Under the pieces are notes generated by a model. That model saw nothing but the letters and a program-made list of their open reading frames with translations. It was not told where the DNA came from and searched no databases. Positions 54,423-63,487 of a DNA stretch of 64,000 nucleotides are shown here, piece by piece (position 1 is the first letter of the stretch; every line of letters begins with the position of its first letter). The position numbers and the translations under genes are program-made. This stretch comes from an uncultured Tropicimonas sp. (GTDB taxonomy: Bacteria; Pseudomonadota; Alphaproteobacteria; Rhodobacterales; Rhodobacteraceae). The stretch is from positions 186,001 to 250,000 of the forward strand of contig CANMIP010000003.1 in the NCBI GenBank assembly GCA_947497945.1. The letters run 5' to 3'.

Positions 54423-57097
54423 TGATGGATGGCGCCACAAGCCCCGCAAAGCTGCTTCAGGTCGAGGGTCGCCTCACCGCCTGCACGACCTGCCCCTATT
54501 GCGGCGTCGGCTGTGGCGTCAATGCGGTCCCGGACGGTCTGGGCGGGCTCACAATTTCCGCCGACAGGACTCACCCCGCAAATCAGGGCCGGCTCTGCTC
54601 CAAGGGCACGGCCCTTGGCGAGACCACCTCGCTAGACGACCGCCTGCTCGCGCCGCAAGTGCACGGGCGTGAGGCGGGCTGGTCCGACGCTCTGGACCTC
54701 GTGGCGACGAAATTCCGCAAGGCGATCGAACAGCACGGACCGGATTCCGTCGCCTTCTACGTCTCCGGCCAGCTCCTGACCGAGGATTACTACGTCGCCA
54801 ACAAGCTGATGAAAGGTTTCATCGGCTCGGCCAATATCGACACCAATTCGCGCCTCTGCATGGCGTCCTCCGTGGCCGGCCACCGTCGCGCCTTCGGCAC
54901 AGACACCGTGCCCGGCCTCTACGAGGATTTCGACCAGGCCGAACTCGTCGTCCTCACCGGTTCCAACCTCGCCTGGTGCCACCCGGTCCTCTTCCAACGC
55001 CTCGTGGCCGCCAAGAAGGCCAACCCGAAGCTCAAGGTGGTCAATATCGACCCCCGCCGCACCGCGACCTCCGAACTCGCTGATCTCCACCTCGCCATCG
55101 CCCCGGGCGGTGACGTGGCGCTGTTCAACGCGCTTCTGGCCTATCTCGCGGACACGAACCGGCTCGACACGGGATATGTCAGCGCCAATGTGAACGGCTT
55201 CGAGGAGGCGCTGGCCGCCGCCCGCGCCGACGATCCCGCCGCCTCCGGCCTGACGGACGAAGAGATCGCCGGTTTCCTCGCCCTCTGGGCCGGCACCGAA
55301 AAGACCGTCACGATCTATTCGCAAGGCGTCAACCAGTCCTCCGCCGGCACGGACAAGGTGAACGCGATCCTCAATTGCCACCTGGCGACCGGCCGCATCG
55401 GCAAGCCCGGCATGGGTCCCTTCTCGGTCACCGGCCAGCCCAACGCCATGGGCGGGCGCGAGGTCGGGGGGCTGGCCAATATGCTTGCCTGCCATCTCGA
55501 TATCGAGAATGCCGAGCACCGCGCCGCAGTGAAGGAATTCTGGGACGCGCCGCAAATGCCGGACGGTCCCGGCCTCAAGGCGGTGGACATGTTCCGCGCC
55601 GTCGAGGCGGGCGAGATCAAGGCGCTCTGGATCATGTGCACCAACCCGGCTGTCTCCATGCCGGACGCCGATCGGGTCGCCGCCGCCATCGAGAATTGCG
55701 ACTTCACCGTCGTCTCCGACCTGACCGCCGAGACCGACACCGCGCGCCTCGCCGATGTGCTCCTGCCCGCCACCGGCTGGGCCGAGAAGGACGGCACGGT
55801 GACCAATTCCGAACGTTGCATTTCGCGCCAGCGCGCCATCCTGCCGCCGCCCGGATCGGCGCGTCACGACTGGCAGATCATCTGCGATGTCGCCGAGCGC
55901 ATGGGCCACGGCGCCGCGTTCGACTTCGCCTCCCCGGCCGAGATCTTCCGCGAATATGCCGCGCTTTCCGGTGTCGCCGGCAAGCTCGGCCGCGACTTTG
56001 ACATCTCGGACCTGAGCGACCTCAACGACCATGATTTCGACGAGCTGGAGCCTTTCCACTGGCCCCGTGCCGGGGACCGCCAGGGCGGCCGTTTCTTCGC
56101 CCAAGGCGGGTTCTACCATGCCGATGGCAAGGCGAAGATGTTCGCCGTCTCGCACCGCGCCCCGGCTTCCGTGCCGAGCGAAACCTACCCGTTCCGCCTC
56201 AATACCGGCCGCGTCCGCGACCACTGGCACACCATGACCCGCACGGCGAAATCCGCGCGCCTGAGCCAGCATATCGCCGAGCCCTTCCTCGAGATCCACC
56301 CGCAGGACGCAACGGCGCTCGGCCTTGCGCCCGCCTCCGTTGCCGAGGTGACGAGCCCGCATGGCCGCGCCCTGCTGCGCGTGCTGACCAGCCCCCGCAT
56401 CCGCCCCGGACAGGTCTTCGCACCGATGCACTGGACCGGGCAGACCGCCCCTTGCGGCCGCATCGATGCGCTTGTCGCGCCAAATACCGATCCTTTCTCC
56501 GGCCAGCCCGAGAGCAAGGCCAGCGTGGTTGCCATCCGCCCGATGGACGCGGCCTGGTACGGCTTCGCCGTCTCCACCCGGGATTTCACCCCCGAGACCG
56601 ATTACTGGGCCCGCGCCCGGACCCGCGATGGCTGGCGCGCGGAACTGGCCTGCGCCCGCCTGCCCGACGATTGGGAAGACGAGGCCCGCGCGCTTTTCGA
56701 CCTCGGTGCCGGGGCCCAGGCGCTCACCATGATCGATCCCGGGCGCGGCGCCGCCCGCCTCGCCTTCCTCGAAGAAGGCCGGCTTGTCGCTGCGCTCTTC
56801 GCCGGGCCCGCCCCGGTTGGCGTTGCGCGCAACTTCCTGGCCGGGCAGGTCGGCGCCGAGACCGATGGCGCGATTCTCTCCGGCCTGCCCGGCGCGGAGC
56901 GTCCCGATCCGGGGGCCACTGTCTGCGCCTGTTTCGATGTCGGCCAGAACACGATCCTGGAGGCGATCCGCGCCCGGAAGCTCGCCTCTGTCGAACAGAT
57001 CGGCGCCGCCCTGCAGGCTGGCTCCAATTGCGGCTCCTGCAAGCCTGAGCTTCAGGCCCTGCTTGACGCCGCCACGACCCCGGTCGCCGCCGAATGA
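54419..57097 (+). CDS. nasA: Assimilatory nitrate reductase, molybdenum catalytic subunit
   Basis: 892 residues from a GTG (or the adjacent ATGs). N-terminal [4Fe-4S] ligands in CTTCPYCGVGCG and GRLCSKG (about 22-62), the bis-MGD molybdopterin domain (to about 590), the MopB dinucleotide-binding domain (NTGRVRDHWHTMTRT near 595-610), and a C-terminal BFD-like [2Fe-2S] domain (VCACFDVGQNTILEAI with SNCGSCKPE, about 840-885). It is cytoplasmic (no Tat signal), as expected for assimilation. No separate reductase partner is encoded, so NirD/NirB probably supply electrons. Confidence 0.96.
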   Translation: MMMDGATSPAKLLQVEGRLTACTTCPYCGVGCGVNAVPDGLGGLTISADRTHPANQGRLCSKGTALGETTSLDDRLLAPQVHGREAGWSDALDLVATKFRKAIEQHGPDSVAFYVSGQLLTEDYYVANKLMKGFIGSANIDTNSRLCMASSVAGHRRAFGTDTVPGLYEDFDQAELVVLTGSNLAWCHPVLFQRLVAAKKANPKLKVVNIDPRRTATSELADLHLAIAPGGDVALFNALLAYLADTNRLDTGYVSANVNGFEEALAAARADDPAASGLTDEEIAGFLALWAGTEKTVTIYSQGVNQSSAGTDKVNAILNCHLATGRIGKPGMGPFSVTGQPNAMGGREVGGLANMLACHLDIENAEHRAAVKEFWDAPQMPDGPGLKAVDMFRAVEAGEIKALWIMCTNPAVSMPDADRVAAAIENCDFTVVSDLTAETDTARLADVLLPATGWAEKDGTVTNSERCISRQRAILPPPGSARHDWQIICDVAERMGHGAAFDFASPAEIFREYAALSGVAGKLGRDFDISDLSDLNDHDFDELEPFHWPRAGDRQGGRFFAQGGFYHADGKAKMFAVSHRAPASVPSETYPFRLNTGRVRDHWHTMTRTAKSARLSQHIAEPFLEIHPQDATALGLAPASVAEVTSPHGRALLRVLTSPRIRPGQVFAPMHWTGQTAPCGRIDALVAPNTDPFSGQPESKASVVAIRPMDAAWYGFAVSTRDFTPETDYWARARTRDGWRAELACARLPDDWEDEARALFDLGAGAQALTMIDPGRGAARLAFLEEGRLVAALFAGPAPVGVARNFLAGQVGAETDGAILSGLPGAERPDPGATVCACFDVGQNTILEAIRARKLASVEQIGAALQAGSNCGSCKPELQALLDAATTPVAAE

Positions 57098-57315
57098 CCC
57101 GACTGCCATCCGTTCTGTTTCCGGCCTGGGCGCGGCGTCTGCTTCGCACGCGCGAGACCGCTGCGGCGCCGGCATCGCAGGCGCGGCCGGGCCTGTCGCC
57201 GGGCCTCTCGTTCGGCCCGTTCCCTATCGAGGTTTCCGTTCCACATGTTGCGGCCGGATCCGGTATGATCGCTGTCACCCGTACAGACAGAGCAGAGCCG
57301 GAGACCGCAAGATGA
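57094..57315 (+). CDS. 73-codon ORF coupled on both sides
   Basis: Its ATG overlaps the nasA stop (ATGA at 57094-57097) and its stop overlaps the next start (ATGA at 57312-57315), the same pattern as true operon members. The product is arginine/proline-rich (FPAWARRLLRTRETAAAP and PGLSPGLSFGPFP) with no recognised domain. It fills the whole 214-base space between nasA and the TrpD2-like gene. Either a small coupled protein or a chance frame that keeps ribosomes moving. Confidence 0.4.
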   Translation: MTRLPSVLFPAWARRLLRTRETAAAPASQARPGLSPGLSFGPFPIEVSVPHVAAGSGMIAVTRTDRAEPETAR

Positions 57316-58295
57316 GCCTCAAGGAATATGTCCGCGCCATGGGACGCGGCCCCAGCCGTGGCCGTTCGCTGACACAGGCGGAAGCGCAGGACGCAATGGC
57401 GCAGATCCTTGCCGGCACGGCCGCGCCCGAGGCGGTCGGCGCGCTCCTGATGCTCATGCGCTATCGCGGCGAGACCCCGGAGGAACTCGCAGGCTTCACC
57501 CTCGCCCTGCGCGCCTCCCTGCCGGCCTGGCGCGGCCCGGCCCCGGCGCTGGACTGGCCGAGCTTCGCCGCCGGGCGCACGCGCGGCCTGCCCTGGTTCC
57601 TGCTCTCCGCCCGCTTGCTGGCCGAGGCCGGGATGCCGGTCCTGCTGCATGGCTGGAACTCGCACCAGGGCGTGGCCGCCTCTGTCACCGCCGCCCTGCC
57701 CCATGCCGGCATCGCCCGGGCCTGCAGTCTCGATGAAGCCGCAACACGGGTCGCCGAGCGCGGCATCGCCTATATCTCGCTGGCCGATTACGCCCCGCGC
57801 GGGCTGGACCTGCTCAAGCTGCGCGATGTGCTCGGCCTGCGCTCGGCGATGAACACCGTCCTGCGCCTGACCAACCCGGCCGGCGCCCCGGCCGCTGTTC
57901 AGGGCGTCTTCCACCCGCCCTACCTGGCGCTGCAATCTGAGGCCGCGCTGCTGCTCGGGCTTGAGAGCTCCTGCGTCATCAAGGGCGGTGGCGGCGAATT
58001 CGAGCGCAACCCGGGCAAGGCGGTGCCGCTCTCCGGCATCGTGGCCGGCGCGCTGCGCGACGACACCGCCCCGGCCCTGCTCGGCGAGACCCATGCCCGG
58101 CTCGCCGATGGTCCGGAGCTGCCCGCCGCACCGGAGGCGCTCGCCGCGCTCTGGTCGGGCGCGGCCCGGGACAGCTTCGCCGAAGCCATCGTCACCGGCA
58201 CCGCCGCCCTCGCCCTCTTGACCGCGGGGCGCGCCGCGACCGCCGCGCAAGCCGATGCCGAAGCCAGCCGCCTCTGGGCCGCACGCAGCACATAA
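57312..58295 (+). CDS. TrpD2/YbiB-like phosphoribosyltransferase-fold protein
   Basis: 327 residues from ATG 57312 with GGAGACC upstream. It has the anthranilate phosphoribosyltransferase fold: N-terminal helical domain (YVRAMGRGPSRGRSLTQAEAQDAMAQIL, about 5-65), then PVLLHGWNSHQGVAASV (about 113-129), LRSAMNTVLRLTNP and VVIKGGGGEFERNPGK-like SSCVIKGGGGEFERNPGK near 220. The glycine-rich PRPP loop of true TrpD (GTGGD) is not kept, as in the YbiB/TrpD2 group that binds nucleic acid. Such genes recur in nitrate clusters, but the role there is unknown. Confidence 0.8.
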   Translation: MSLKEYVRAMGRGPSRGRSLTQAEAQDAMAQILAGTAAPEAVGALLMLMRYRGETPEELAGFTLALRASLPAWRGPAPALDWPSFAAGRTRGLPWFLLSARLLAEAGMPVLLHGWNSHQGVAASVTAALPHAGIARACSLDEAATRVAERGIAYISLADYAPRGLDLLKLRDVLGLRSAMNTVLRLTNPAGAPAAVQGVFHPPYLALQSEAALLLGLESSCVIKGGGGEFERNPGKAVPLSGIVAGALRDDTAPALLGETHARLADGPELPAAPEALAALWSGAARDSFAEAIVTGTAALALLTAGRAATAAQADAEASRLWAARST

Positions 58296-58306
58296 AGGAT
58301 TGCCCG

Positions 58307-59356
58307 ATGAAGACATTCCCGATGTTCCTCAAGATGCAGGGCCGCCGCGTCGTCATTGCCGGCGGCGGCGAACAGGCTGCACAGAAGGCCCGCCTGATCC
58401 TCAAGACCGAGGCCGAGATCGTCCTGCTCGCGCCCGAGCTTGACGAGGAGCTGACCGATCTGGTCGCCGCCGGGCGTGCTCGCCAGGAGACCGCCGCCCC
58501 CACCGTCGACAGCTTTGCCGGCGCGGCGCTTGTCTTCATCGCCACCGGCTGCGTCGGGCTCGACAGCGCCCTGCAGACGCTCGCCCGCGAGGCCGGCGCT
58601 GTGGTCAACGTGGTCGACCAGCCCGATCTCTGCGACGCCTACACCCCGTCCATCGTCGACCGCGACCCGGTTGTCGTCGCCATCGGCACGGAGGGCACCG
58701 CGCCAGTGCTCGGGCGCATGCTGAAGACACAGGTCGAAGAGATGCTGGAGCCCCGCCTCGGCGACCTGGCCCGTCTCGCCGGCCGGTTGCGCGACTCGGT
58801 CGCCGCCCATGTGCCCGCCGAGGGTCGGCGCGGCTTCTGGCGCTGGATGTTTGGCGCCGAACCCCGCCAGCTCCACGCCCGCGGCTCCGACCACCGCGCT
58901 GCCCGACTGCTGAAATCCGCCATCGCTGCCGGTGGCGCGCCCGATGCCCGCGACGGCGGCGCCATCTGCCTGATCGGCGCCGGGCCGGGAGCCGCCGACC
59001 TGCTCACCCTGCGCGCCGTGCAACGCCTGCAGGAGGCGGATGTCATCTTCACTGCGCCGGGCGTTGACCCCGCCGTTCTGGAACTCGCCCGTCGCGACGC
59101 CGAGCGGGTCACGGAAACTGCGCAGGGCGCGGCACTCCCCTGGCCCGCCGGCTGCTTGGACACCCGTATCGTGGCCGAAGCCCGCCGTGGCCGCAGCGTC
59201 GTCCGCCTGCTGCCAGGGGCCGTCACCAAGGCGGAAACGAACGCGTTCGAGCGCCTTTGCGGCGACGGCATCGAGCTTGAGACGGTGCCCGGAATCGCCT
59301 CTGCCGCCGACGACGAGGCACAGCTCTCCCCATGCCGGGAAAGCGCTGCGTTTTGA
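58307..59356 (+). CDS. cysG: Siroheme synthase, dehydrogenase/ferrochelatase part with shortened SUMT domain
   Basis: 349 residues against about 460 for full CysG. Residues 1-205 form the CysG N-terminal (precorrin-2 dehydrogenase/sirohydrochlorin ferrochelatase) module: VVIAGGGEQAAQKARLIL and NVVDQPDLCDAYTPSIVDR. From 218 a SUMT-like N-subdomain begins (ICLIGAGPGAADLLTLRAVQ). The GGDP SAM motif is replaced by LPGAVTKAET, and the chain stops soon after VPGIASA, so the second SUMT subdomain is absent. It should finish sirohaem for NirB but needs uroporphyrinogen methylation by another enzyme. Confidence 0.9.
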   Translation: MKTFPMFLKMQGRRVVIAGGGEQAAQKARLILKTEAEIVLLAPELDEELTDLVAAGRARQETAAPTVDSFAGAALVFIATGCVGLDSALQTLAREAGAVVNVVDQPDLCDAYTPSIVDRDPVVVAIGTEGTAPVLGRMLKTQVEEMLEPRLGDLARLAGRLRDSVAAHVPAEGRRGFWRWMFGAEPRQLHARGSDHRAARLLKSAIAAGGAPDARDGGAICLIGAGPGAADLLTLRAVQRLQEADVIFTAPGVDPAVLELARRDAERVTETAQGAALPWPAGCLDTRIVAEARRGRSVVRLLPGAVTKAETNAFERLCGDGIELETVPGIASAADDEAQLSPCRESAAF

Positions 59357-59409
59357 CCTGCGCCTGTTCCGTGCTACCGTTACGTCACGCACGAACAGGG
59401 AGACATTCC

Positions 59410-59577
59410 ATGCGACCGACTGCCATTGCCGCCGCCCTCCTGCTCACCCTTCTGCCCGCCGCCGCGCTGGCCGAAGGCTGTTCCTGGGAGCATCGCGACC
59501 AGAGCGTGAGCCAGTGCCCCGAGGGCCATATGCAGGATGCCACCACCGGCGCCTGCGTGAAGCAGACGACAAGCTGA
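59410..59577 (+). CDS. Tiny exported cysteine-containing protein
   Basis: 55 residues from ATG 59410. A clear signal peptide (MRPTAIAAALLLTLLPAAALA) leaves a mature part of about 34 residues with three cysteines (EGCSWEHRD, SQCPEGHMQD, GACVKQ). The C-x-E/S-G-x-x-x-D-x-x-x-x-x-C spacing resembles small secreted chitin-binding-like peptides common in this order. Function unknown. It lies 53 bases after the sirohaem synthase and may share its transcript. Confidence 0.75.
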   Translation: MRPTAIAAALLLTLLPAAALAEGCSWEHRDQSVSQCPEGHMQDATTGACVKQTTS

Positions 59578-59641
59578 TCAGGACAGGTCCCCGGTAACTC
59601 AGCCTTAAGCCTGATGCGCCTAATCTGCCGTCGAGACAGAC

Positions 59642-60763
59642 GTGCAGGAGATGGATTTGGCCAGCGACCTGACCCCGATTCCCGTAGCAATTCCCATGGC
59701 CACGCCGATGGCCTTGGGTTCTGTGGTCCCGTCCTCCCCGGACCGCCCCCCCGCGAAGGCCCGCATTCAGCTGTCACGGCAGCAGAAAGCGGCCGTGATC
59801 GTGCATCTTCTGGCCTCCGAGGGCGCAGAACTGCCGCTGGCGGACCTGCCTGAAGACATCCAGGCCGAAATCACGAAGATCCTGGGCGGAATGCGAACCA
59901 TCGACAGGGACACCCTGCAATCGGTGGTCGAGGAATTCGTCAGCGAGATGGACGGAATCGGCCTGACCTTCCCGGGCGGGATCGAAGGCGCGCTCGGACT
60001 TCTCGAGAACCACATGAGCCCGTCGACCTCTGCGCGTTTGCGGCGCGAGGCCGGTGTGGCTGCGCGGGGCGACCCGTGGGAACGAATCTCCGGCCTTGCC
60101 GCCGAGCGGCTGGTCAAGGTTCTTGAGGAAGAGAGCACGGAGGTCGGCGCGGTCATGCTGTCGAAGCTCTCGGTGTCGCAATCGGCAACGCTTCTGAGCA
60201 TGTTGCCGGGCCACCGGGCGCGCGAGCTCTCCTACGCGATCTCGCGAACCGGACATGTCCAGCCGGAGACGGTACAACGAATCGGCCTGTCCCTCGCTGC
60301 CCAGCTCGACGCCGAGCCCGTCAGCGCCTTCGCAGACGGGCCGGTGCAGCGCGTCGGGGCGATTCTCAACTACAGCCGCGCGGCCACGCGCGACGACGTG
60401 CTCGAAGGGCTGGACGAGACGGACGCGGAATTCGCCGCCGAGGTCCGGCGTGCGATCTTTACCTTCGCCAATATCCCCGGCCGGATCACCGAGCGCGACA
60501 TCCCCCGCATCGTGCGCGGGATCGATCAGGCCGTTCTCGTCAAGGCGCTTGGCTTTTGCGAGGGCGATGCAGGCATGGAGAAAGCCCGGGATTTCATTCT
60601 CGAGAACATGTCCAAGCGCATGGCCGAGGCCTTGCGCGAGGAGATGGGCGAGGCCGGCAAGGTCCCCGCTGCCGATGGCGAGGAGGCCATGAACGCCATT
60701 GTCGGAGAGATCCGTCGACTGGTCGAGGAAGGTGAACTCCTGCTCGTGGCGGAGGATGGCTGA
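59642..60763 (+). CDS. fliG: Flagellar motor switch protein FliG
   Basis: 373 residues if the GTG at 59642 is used; ATG at 59651 or TTG at 59657 (AGGAG six bases upstream) are alternatives. After a proline-rich start, the N domain begins RQQKAAVIVHLLASEG (about 47-62). The middle part includes LSMLPGHRARELSYAISR and the C domain includes AIFTFANIPGRITERDIPRIVRGID and VLVKALGF, typical of FliG. It forms the C ring and contacts MotA. It is a lone gene here, away from any flagellar operon. Confidence 0.9.
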   Translation: MQEMDLASDLTPIPVAIPMATPMALGSVVPSSPDRPPAKARIQLSRQQKAAVIVHLLASEGAELPLADLPEDIQAEITKILGGMRTIDRDTLQSVVEEFVSEMDGIGLTFPGGIEGALGLLENHMSPSTSARLRREAGVAARGDPWERISGLAAERLVKVLEEESTEVGAVMLSKLSVSQSATLLSMLPGHRARELSYAISRTGHVQPETVQRIGLSLAAQLDAEPVSAFADGPVQRVGAILNYSRAATRDDVLEGLDETDAEFAAEVRRAIFTFANIPGRITERDIPRIVRGIDQAVLVKALGFCEGDAGMEKARDFILENMSKRMAEALREEMGEAGKVPAADGEEAMNAIVGEIRRLVEEGELLLVAEDG

Positions 60764-61157
60764 CGCCGAAGCCGGTCGCAACGCGCGCCAAGCACCAGGG
60801 ACCGCACAATTCCGACCTTTTCCGCAGCTCTCCCCCGGGGGGCAGCCGCAGGGACCGGAAGACGCGGCGGCCGTTCGGCGAGGACTCAATTGATCAAGCC
60901 ATTGGAGCACCGGAAAAAACCCGTTCTTCGAGACAGTCATCCGGTCATCCGACCACGAGCCTGCAGGGCAGGATCACCGTCAGGCAAAACCAGAACGGCG
61001 CCTTTCGGCGCGACCGATCGCATGTCGGTTCCGTCCCGCGTCATCGCGACCCCGGCCGTCGCGTGCAGCGCTGCGCGTGTCTGGCCTTGCAGCGGACAAA
61101 GGCGGGCTTGAGATCGGGCGCTGGCTTGCCTATGTCTTCTCGTCGCGAGAGGACCAA
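60764..61157. other. 394-base region without a gene
   Basis: Between fliG and the acyltransferase gene. Small frames exist but lack support. Presumably holds the acyltransferase promoter; no terminator-like hairpin after fliG was clear. Confidence 0.5.
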
Positions 61158-62120
61158 ATGGCAGCGACTTCCACATCCCCTACAGAGCCGACCGGAACCA
61201 GGTCGCAATGGCTGCAGGACCGTGCCTTTCGGTCCGCGCTCTGGGTGGCGCGACGCCTGCCCTATGAGCGGCGTATCCCGATGTTCGGCGCCCTGGCCCG
61301 CGCGGCAGCCGGTCCGCACACTGCCATTCGCCAACGAATGCTCGACAATCTCGACCATGTCTGGCCTGAAAAGACTCTCCAGGAAAAAAGGGCCATCGCG
61401 CGCGCGGCAGCGGACAATACCGGGCGTGCCACGATCGAACACTACTCGATGCAGGAACTCGCGAGCCGCCTGGCTTCGGTGCAGCCAGAGGGTCCTGGCT
61501 GGAACGTATTGCGGCAATCGCAATCCGCGGGACGGCCTGTCGTTCTGATAACGGGCCATTACGGAAACTATGAAGCGGCCCGAAGCTGTCTGATTTCAAA
61601 CGGTATAAATCTCGGCGGCCTCTATCGGCCGATGAAGAACCAATATGTGAACCGACATTATGTCGAGGCCATCGCATCCCTCGGCGGCGGGCCGCTCTTC
61701 GCGCAGGGCCGCAACGGCATGGGGCTGCTTCTGCGGCATCTCAAATCCGGCGGTGCGGCGATGATCCTCAACGATCTCTATGTCGGCGGCGGGATCGAGA
61801 TGGATTTTCTCGGGCGTCCGGCACGCACGGCGCTCTCGACGGCCGAACTCGCTCTTCGCATGAAGGCCGACCTGATCCCCTTCTACGGCATCCGCCAACC
61901 AGACGGGCTGAGCTTCCGGACTGTCCTTGAAGCGCCGATCCCGGCAGCCGATGCGGAAACGATGACCGCTGCGTTCAACCGCTCCATCGAAGCGCGGATT
62001 TCCGAGGATCCCGGCCAATGGTTCTGGCTGCATCGTCGCTGGAAACGCAAGTGGCAGGGCGGCGCCGGCATGGTGCCCGGCCTGCACCCGGCAGAGCTTC
62101 CGCGCCAGAAATCCCGCTGA
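61158..62120 (+). CDS. Lysophospholipid/lipid A acyltransferase (LpxL/HtrB-like)
   Basis: 320 residues from ATG 61158 with AGAGGA upstream. The family block VVLITGHYGNYEAARSCL (about 133-150) carries the HxxxxE catalytic pair, followed by LYRPMKNQYVNRHY and later ILNDLYVGGGIEMDFLGRPARTALSTAELAL. It would add a secondary acyl chain to lipid A or acylate another lysolipid at the inner membrane. The frame is open to 61077 without similarity. Convergent with the DUF1223 gene, separated by 2 bases. Confidence 0.88.
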   Translation: MAATSTSPTEPTGTRSQWLQDRAFRSALWVARRLPYERRIPMFGALARAAAGPHTAIRQRMLDNLDHVWPEKTLQEKRAIARAAADNTGRATIEHYSMQELASRLASVQPEGPGWNVLRQSQSAGRPVVLITGHYGNYEAARSCLISNGINLGGLYRPMKNQYVNRHYVEAIASLGGGPLFAQGRNGMGLLLRHLKSGGAAMILNDLYVGGGIEMDFLGRPARTALSTAELALRMKADLIPFYGIRQPDGLSFRTVLEAPIPAADAETMTAAFNRSIEARISEDPGQWFWLHRRWKRKWQGGAGMVPGLHPAELPRQKSR

Positions 62121-62122
62121 GA

Positions 62123-62833
62123 TCAAGGCAGTTGCGCGGCCCCGACAATCGGGCCGAACCCGTCATGCTGGACAATAACCGCCGCCTCTTCCGGTCCGGA
62201 AAGCTGCAGGTCCAGCGCGAGCGGCTCGGCGCCGGTCCAGGCGCCCAGGGTTTCCCAGTCGGTGACGATGTTCGTGTAGCGCAATGTCTTGCCGGCGTTT
62301 TCGCCGCGCGTGATCGCCACTTCCCGCTCCTTGACGAAGCGCACGAGATCGATCCGGTAGCGCCCGGCATCGGCCAGCGCCGGCGCGGTCACCTCCACGG
62401 TCTCGCCGTCCCGGCGCGCCGTGAGCCGGACGGGTTGGCCGGCACTCTGGTGTCGCATCAACGCATCGGCCAGTTCCATCGGCCGCGTTCCGACGATCTG
62501 CTCGGTCCCGGCGACGACCATCTGCGGCGTGTAGATCGTACGGGACCCGGCGACATGGGCGTAGGATTTCTGTCGCTTGGTATGTTCAGGGCGCGCAAAC
62601 CCGTCAGCCCAACCAATATAGTCCCAGTAATCGACATGCAGCGCGAGCGGGAGAATATCGGCGCGCTCGGCCAGCCGGTCCAACAGCGCGTCGGCCGGCG
62701 GACAGGAGGAACAGCCTTGCGAGGTGAACAGCTCCACCACGATCGGACCAGTCCCCTCGGCCTGTGCCGACAGCACCTGGCCCAGCAGCGCCCCAGCCGT
62801 CACAATTCCCGCAATTACGCTCTTAACACTCAT
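62123..62833 (-). CDS. DUF1223 thioredoxin-like exported protein
   Basis: 236 residues with a signal peptide (MSVKSVIAGIVTAGALLGQVLSAQA). The thioredoxin-like motif VVELFTSQGCSSCPPAD (about 31-47; CSSC) starts the DUF1223 domain; HVDYWDYIGWADGFARPE and YTPQMVV follow. Probably a periplasmic thiol oxidoreductase; partners unknown. Confidence 0.9.
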   Translation of the reverse strand: MSVKSVIAGIVTAGALLGQVLSAQAEGTGPIVVELFTSQGCSSCPPADALLDRLAERADILPLALHVDYWDYIGWADGFARPEHTKRQKSYAHVAGSRTIYTPQMVVAGTEQIVGTRPMELADALMRHQSAGQPVRLTARRDGETVEVTAPALADAGRYRIDLVRFVKEREVAITRGENAGKTLRYTNIVTDWETLGAWTGAEPLALDLQLSGPEEAAVIVQHDGFGPIVGAAQLP

Positions 62834-62942
62834 CCGCGCCTCTTTTCGCCTCGCTGACGAAACACTTAACCGCCGTAGCTTTCAACAGCCAATCAAGAAC
62901 CCGTGGGCGCTCCGTAACAGTAAGCCCGACCCTGGAAACGGA

Positions 62943-63392
62943 TCAGTCCGGCTCGGGATGGTAGATATGCCGATACGGGTCGGGGATGCCGCCGACGCCG
63001 TATTTGTCGTTCCAGTCCTTGGGAATTCCCCCCGAGGCGCGGGCATAGCTGTCGGCGGGAATGGCAGCCATCAGCGGCGCGACCAGCTTGCGGATCTCGG
63101 CACGCCGGCTGACCCCCAGCTTGGACATGACCGAATCGACCCAGGCCGCCACGCGGGTCTCGTCGACGTCGAGGCAGACCGAGATCTCGTGGTTGGAGCG
63201 GTTGTCCAGCAGCATCTGCAGCGCGACATGCTCGGCCGGCGACATCCCGTGCAGCGCCGCGACCAGCCGCGGCGGCAGCCCGGCCGCGATATCGCCAAGC
63301 GCGTCGTAAAGCCCGAGCATCCGGTCGAGCTTCTGTTCGATCCTGTCGAGCTGCGCCTGAAGCGTGGATTCGTCGCCCGCCTGTTCCGCCAT
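62943..63392 (-). CDS. LuxR-type helix-turn-helix protein
   Basis: 149 residues from ATG 63392. A short coiled coil (LQAQLDRIEQKLDRMLGLYDAL, about 11-32) precedes a GerE-like DNA-binding domain (about 55-110): MSPAEHVALQMLLDNRSNHEISVCLDVDE, then VMSKLGVSRRAEI. No sensor domain is present, so it is a stand-alone regulator. An inverted repeat TTCCACC-N5-GGTGGAA lies about 100 bases upstream, in the gap shared with acnA. Targets unknown. Confidence 0.8.
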   Translation of the reverse strand: MAEQAGDESTLQAQLDRIEQKLDRMLGLYDALGDIAAGLPPRLVAALHGMSPAEHVALQMLLDNRSNHEISVCLDVDETRVAAWVDSVMSKLGVSRRAEIRKLVAPLMAAIPADSYARASGGIPKDWNDKYGVGGIPDPYRHIYHPEPD

Positions 63393-63487
63393 CCTGTCCT
63401 CCCGTCCTGCATGCGACTCACCCGGGGCCATTGCCGCCTGCCGCAGTCCCCGTCTTTTTGTGACAGCATGGCCGGCGGCGCAATCCC

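Noticed and set aside
54632-57175. Open frame of about 850 codons on the minus strand across nasA
   Set aside because: Antisense of nasA with the same low-complexity composition; no ribosome site or domain.
59578-59641. CtrA-type TTAA-N7-TTAA site before fliG
   Set aside because: Only one TTAA half is present (CCTTAAGCC), and the second half is missing at the required spacing.
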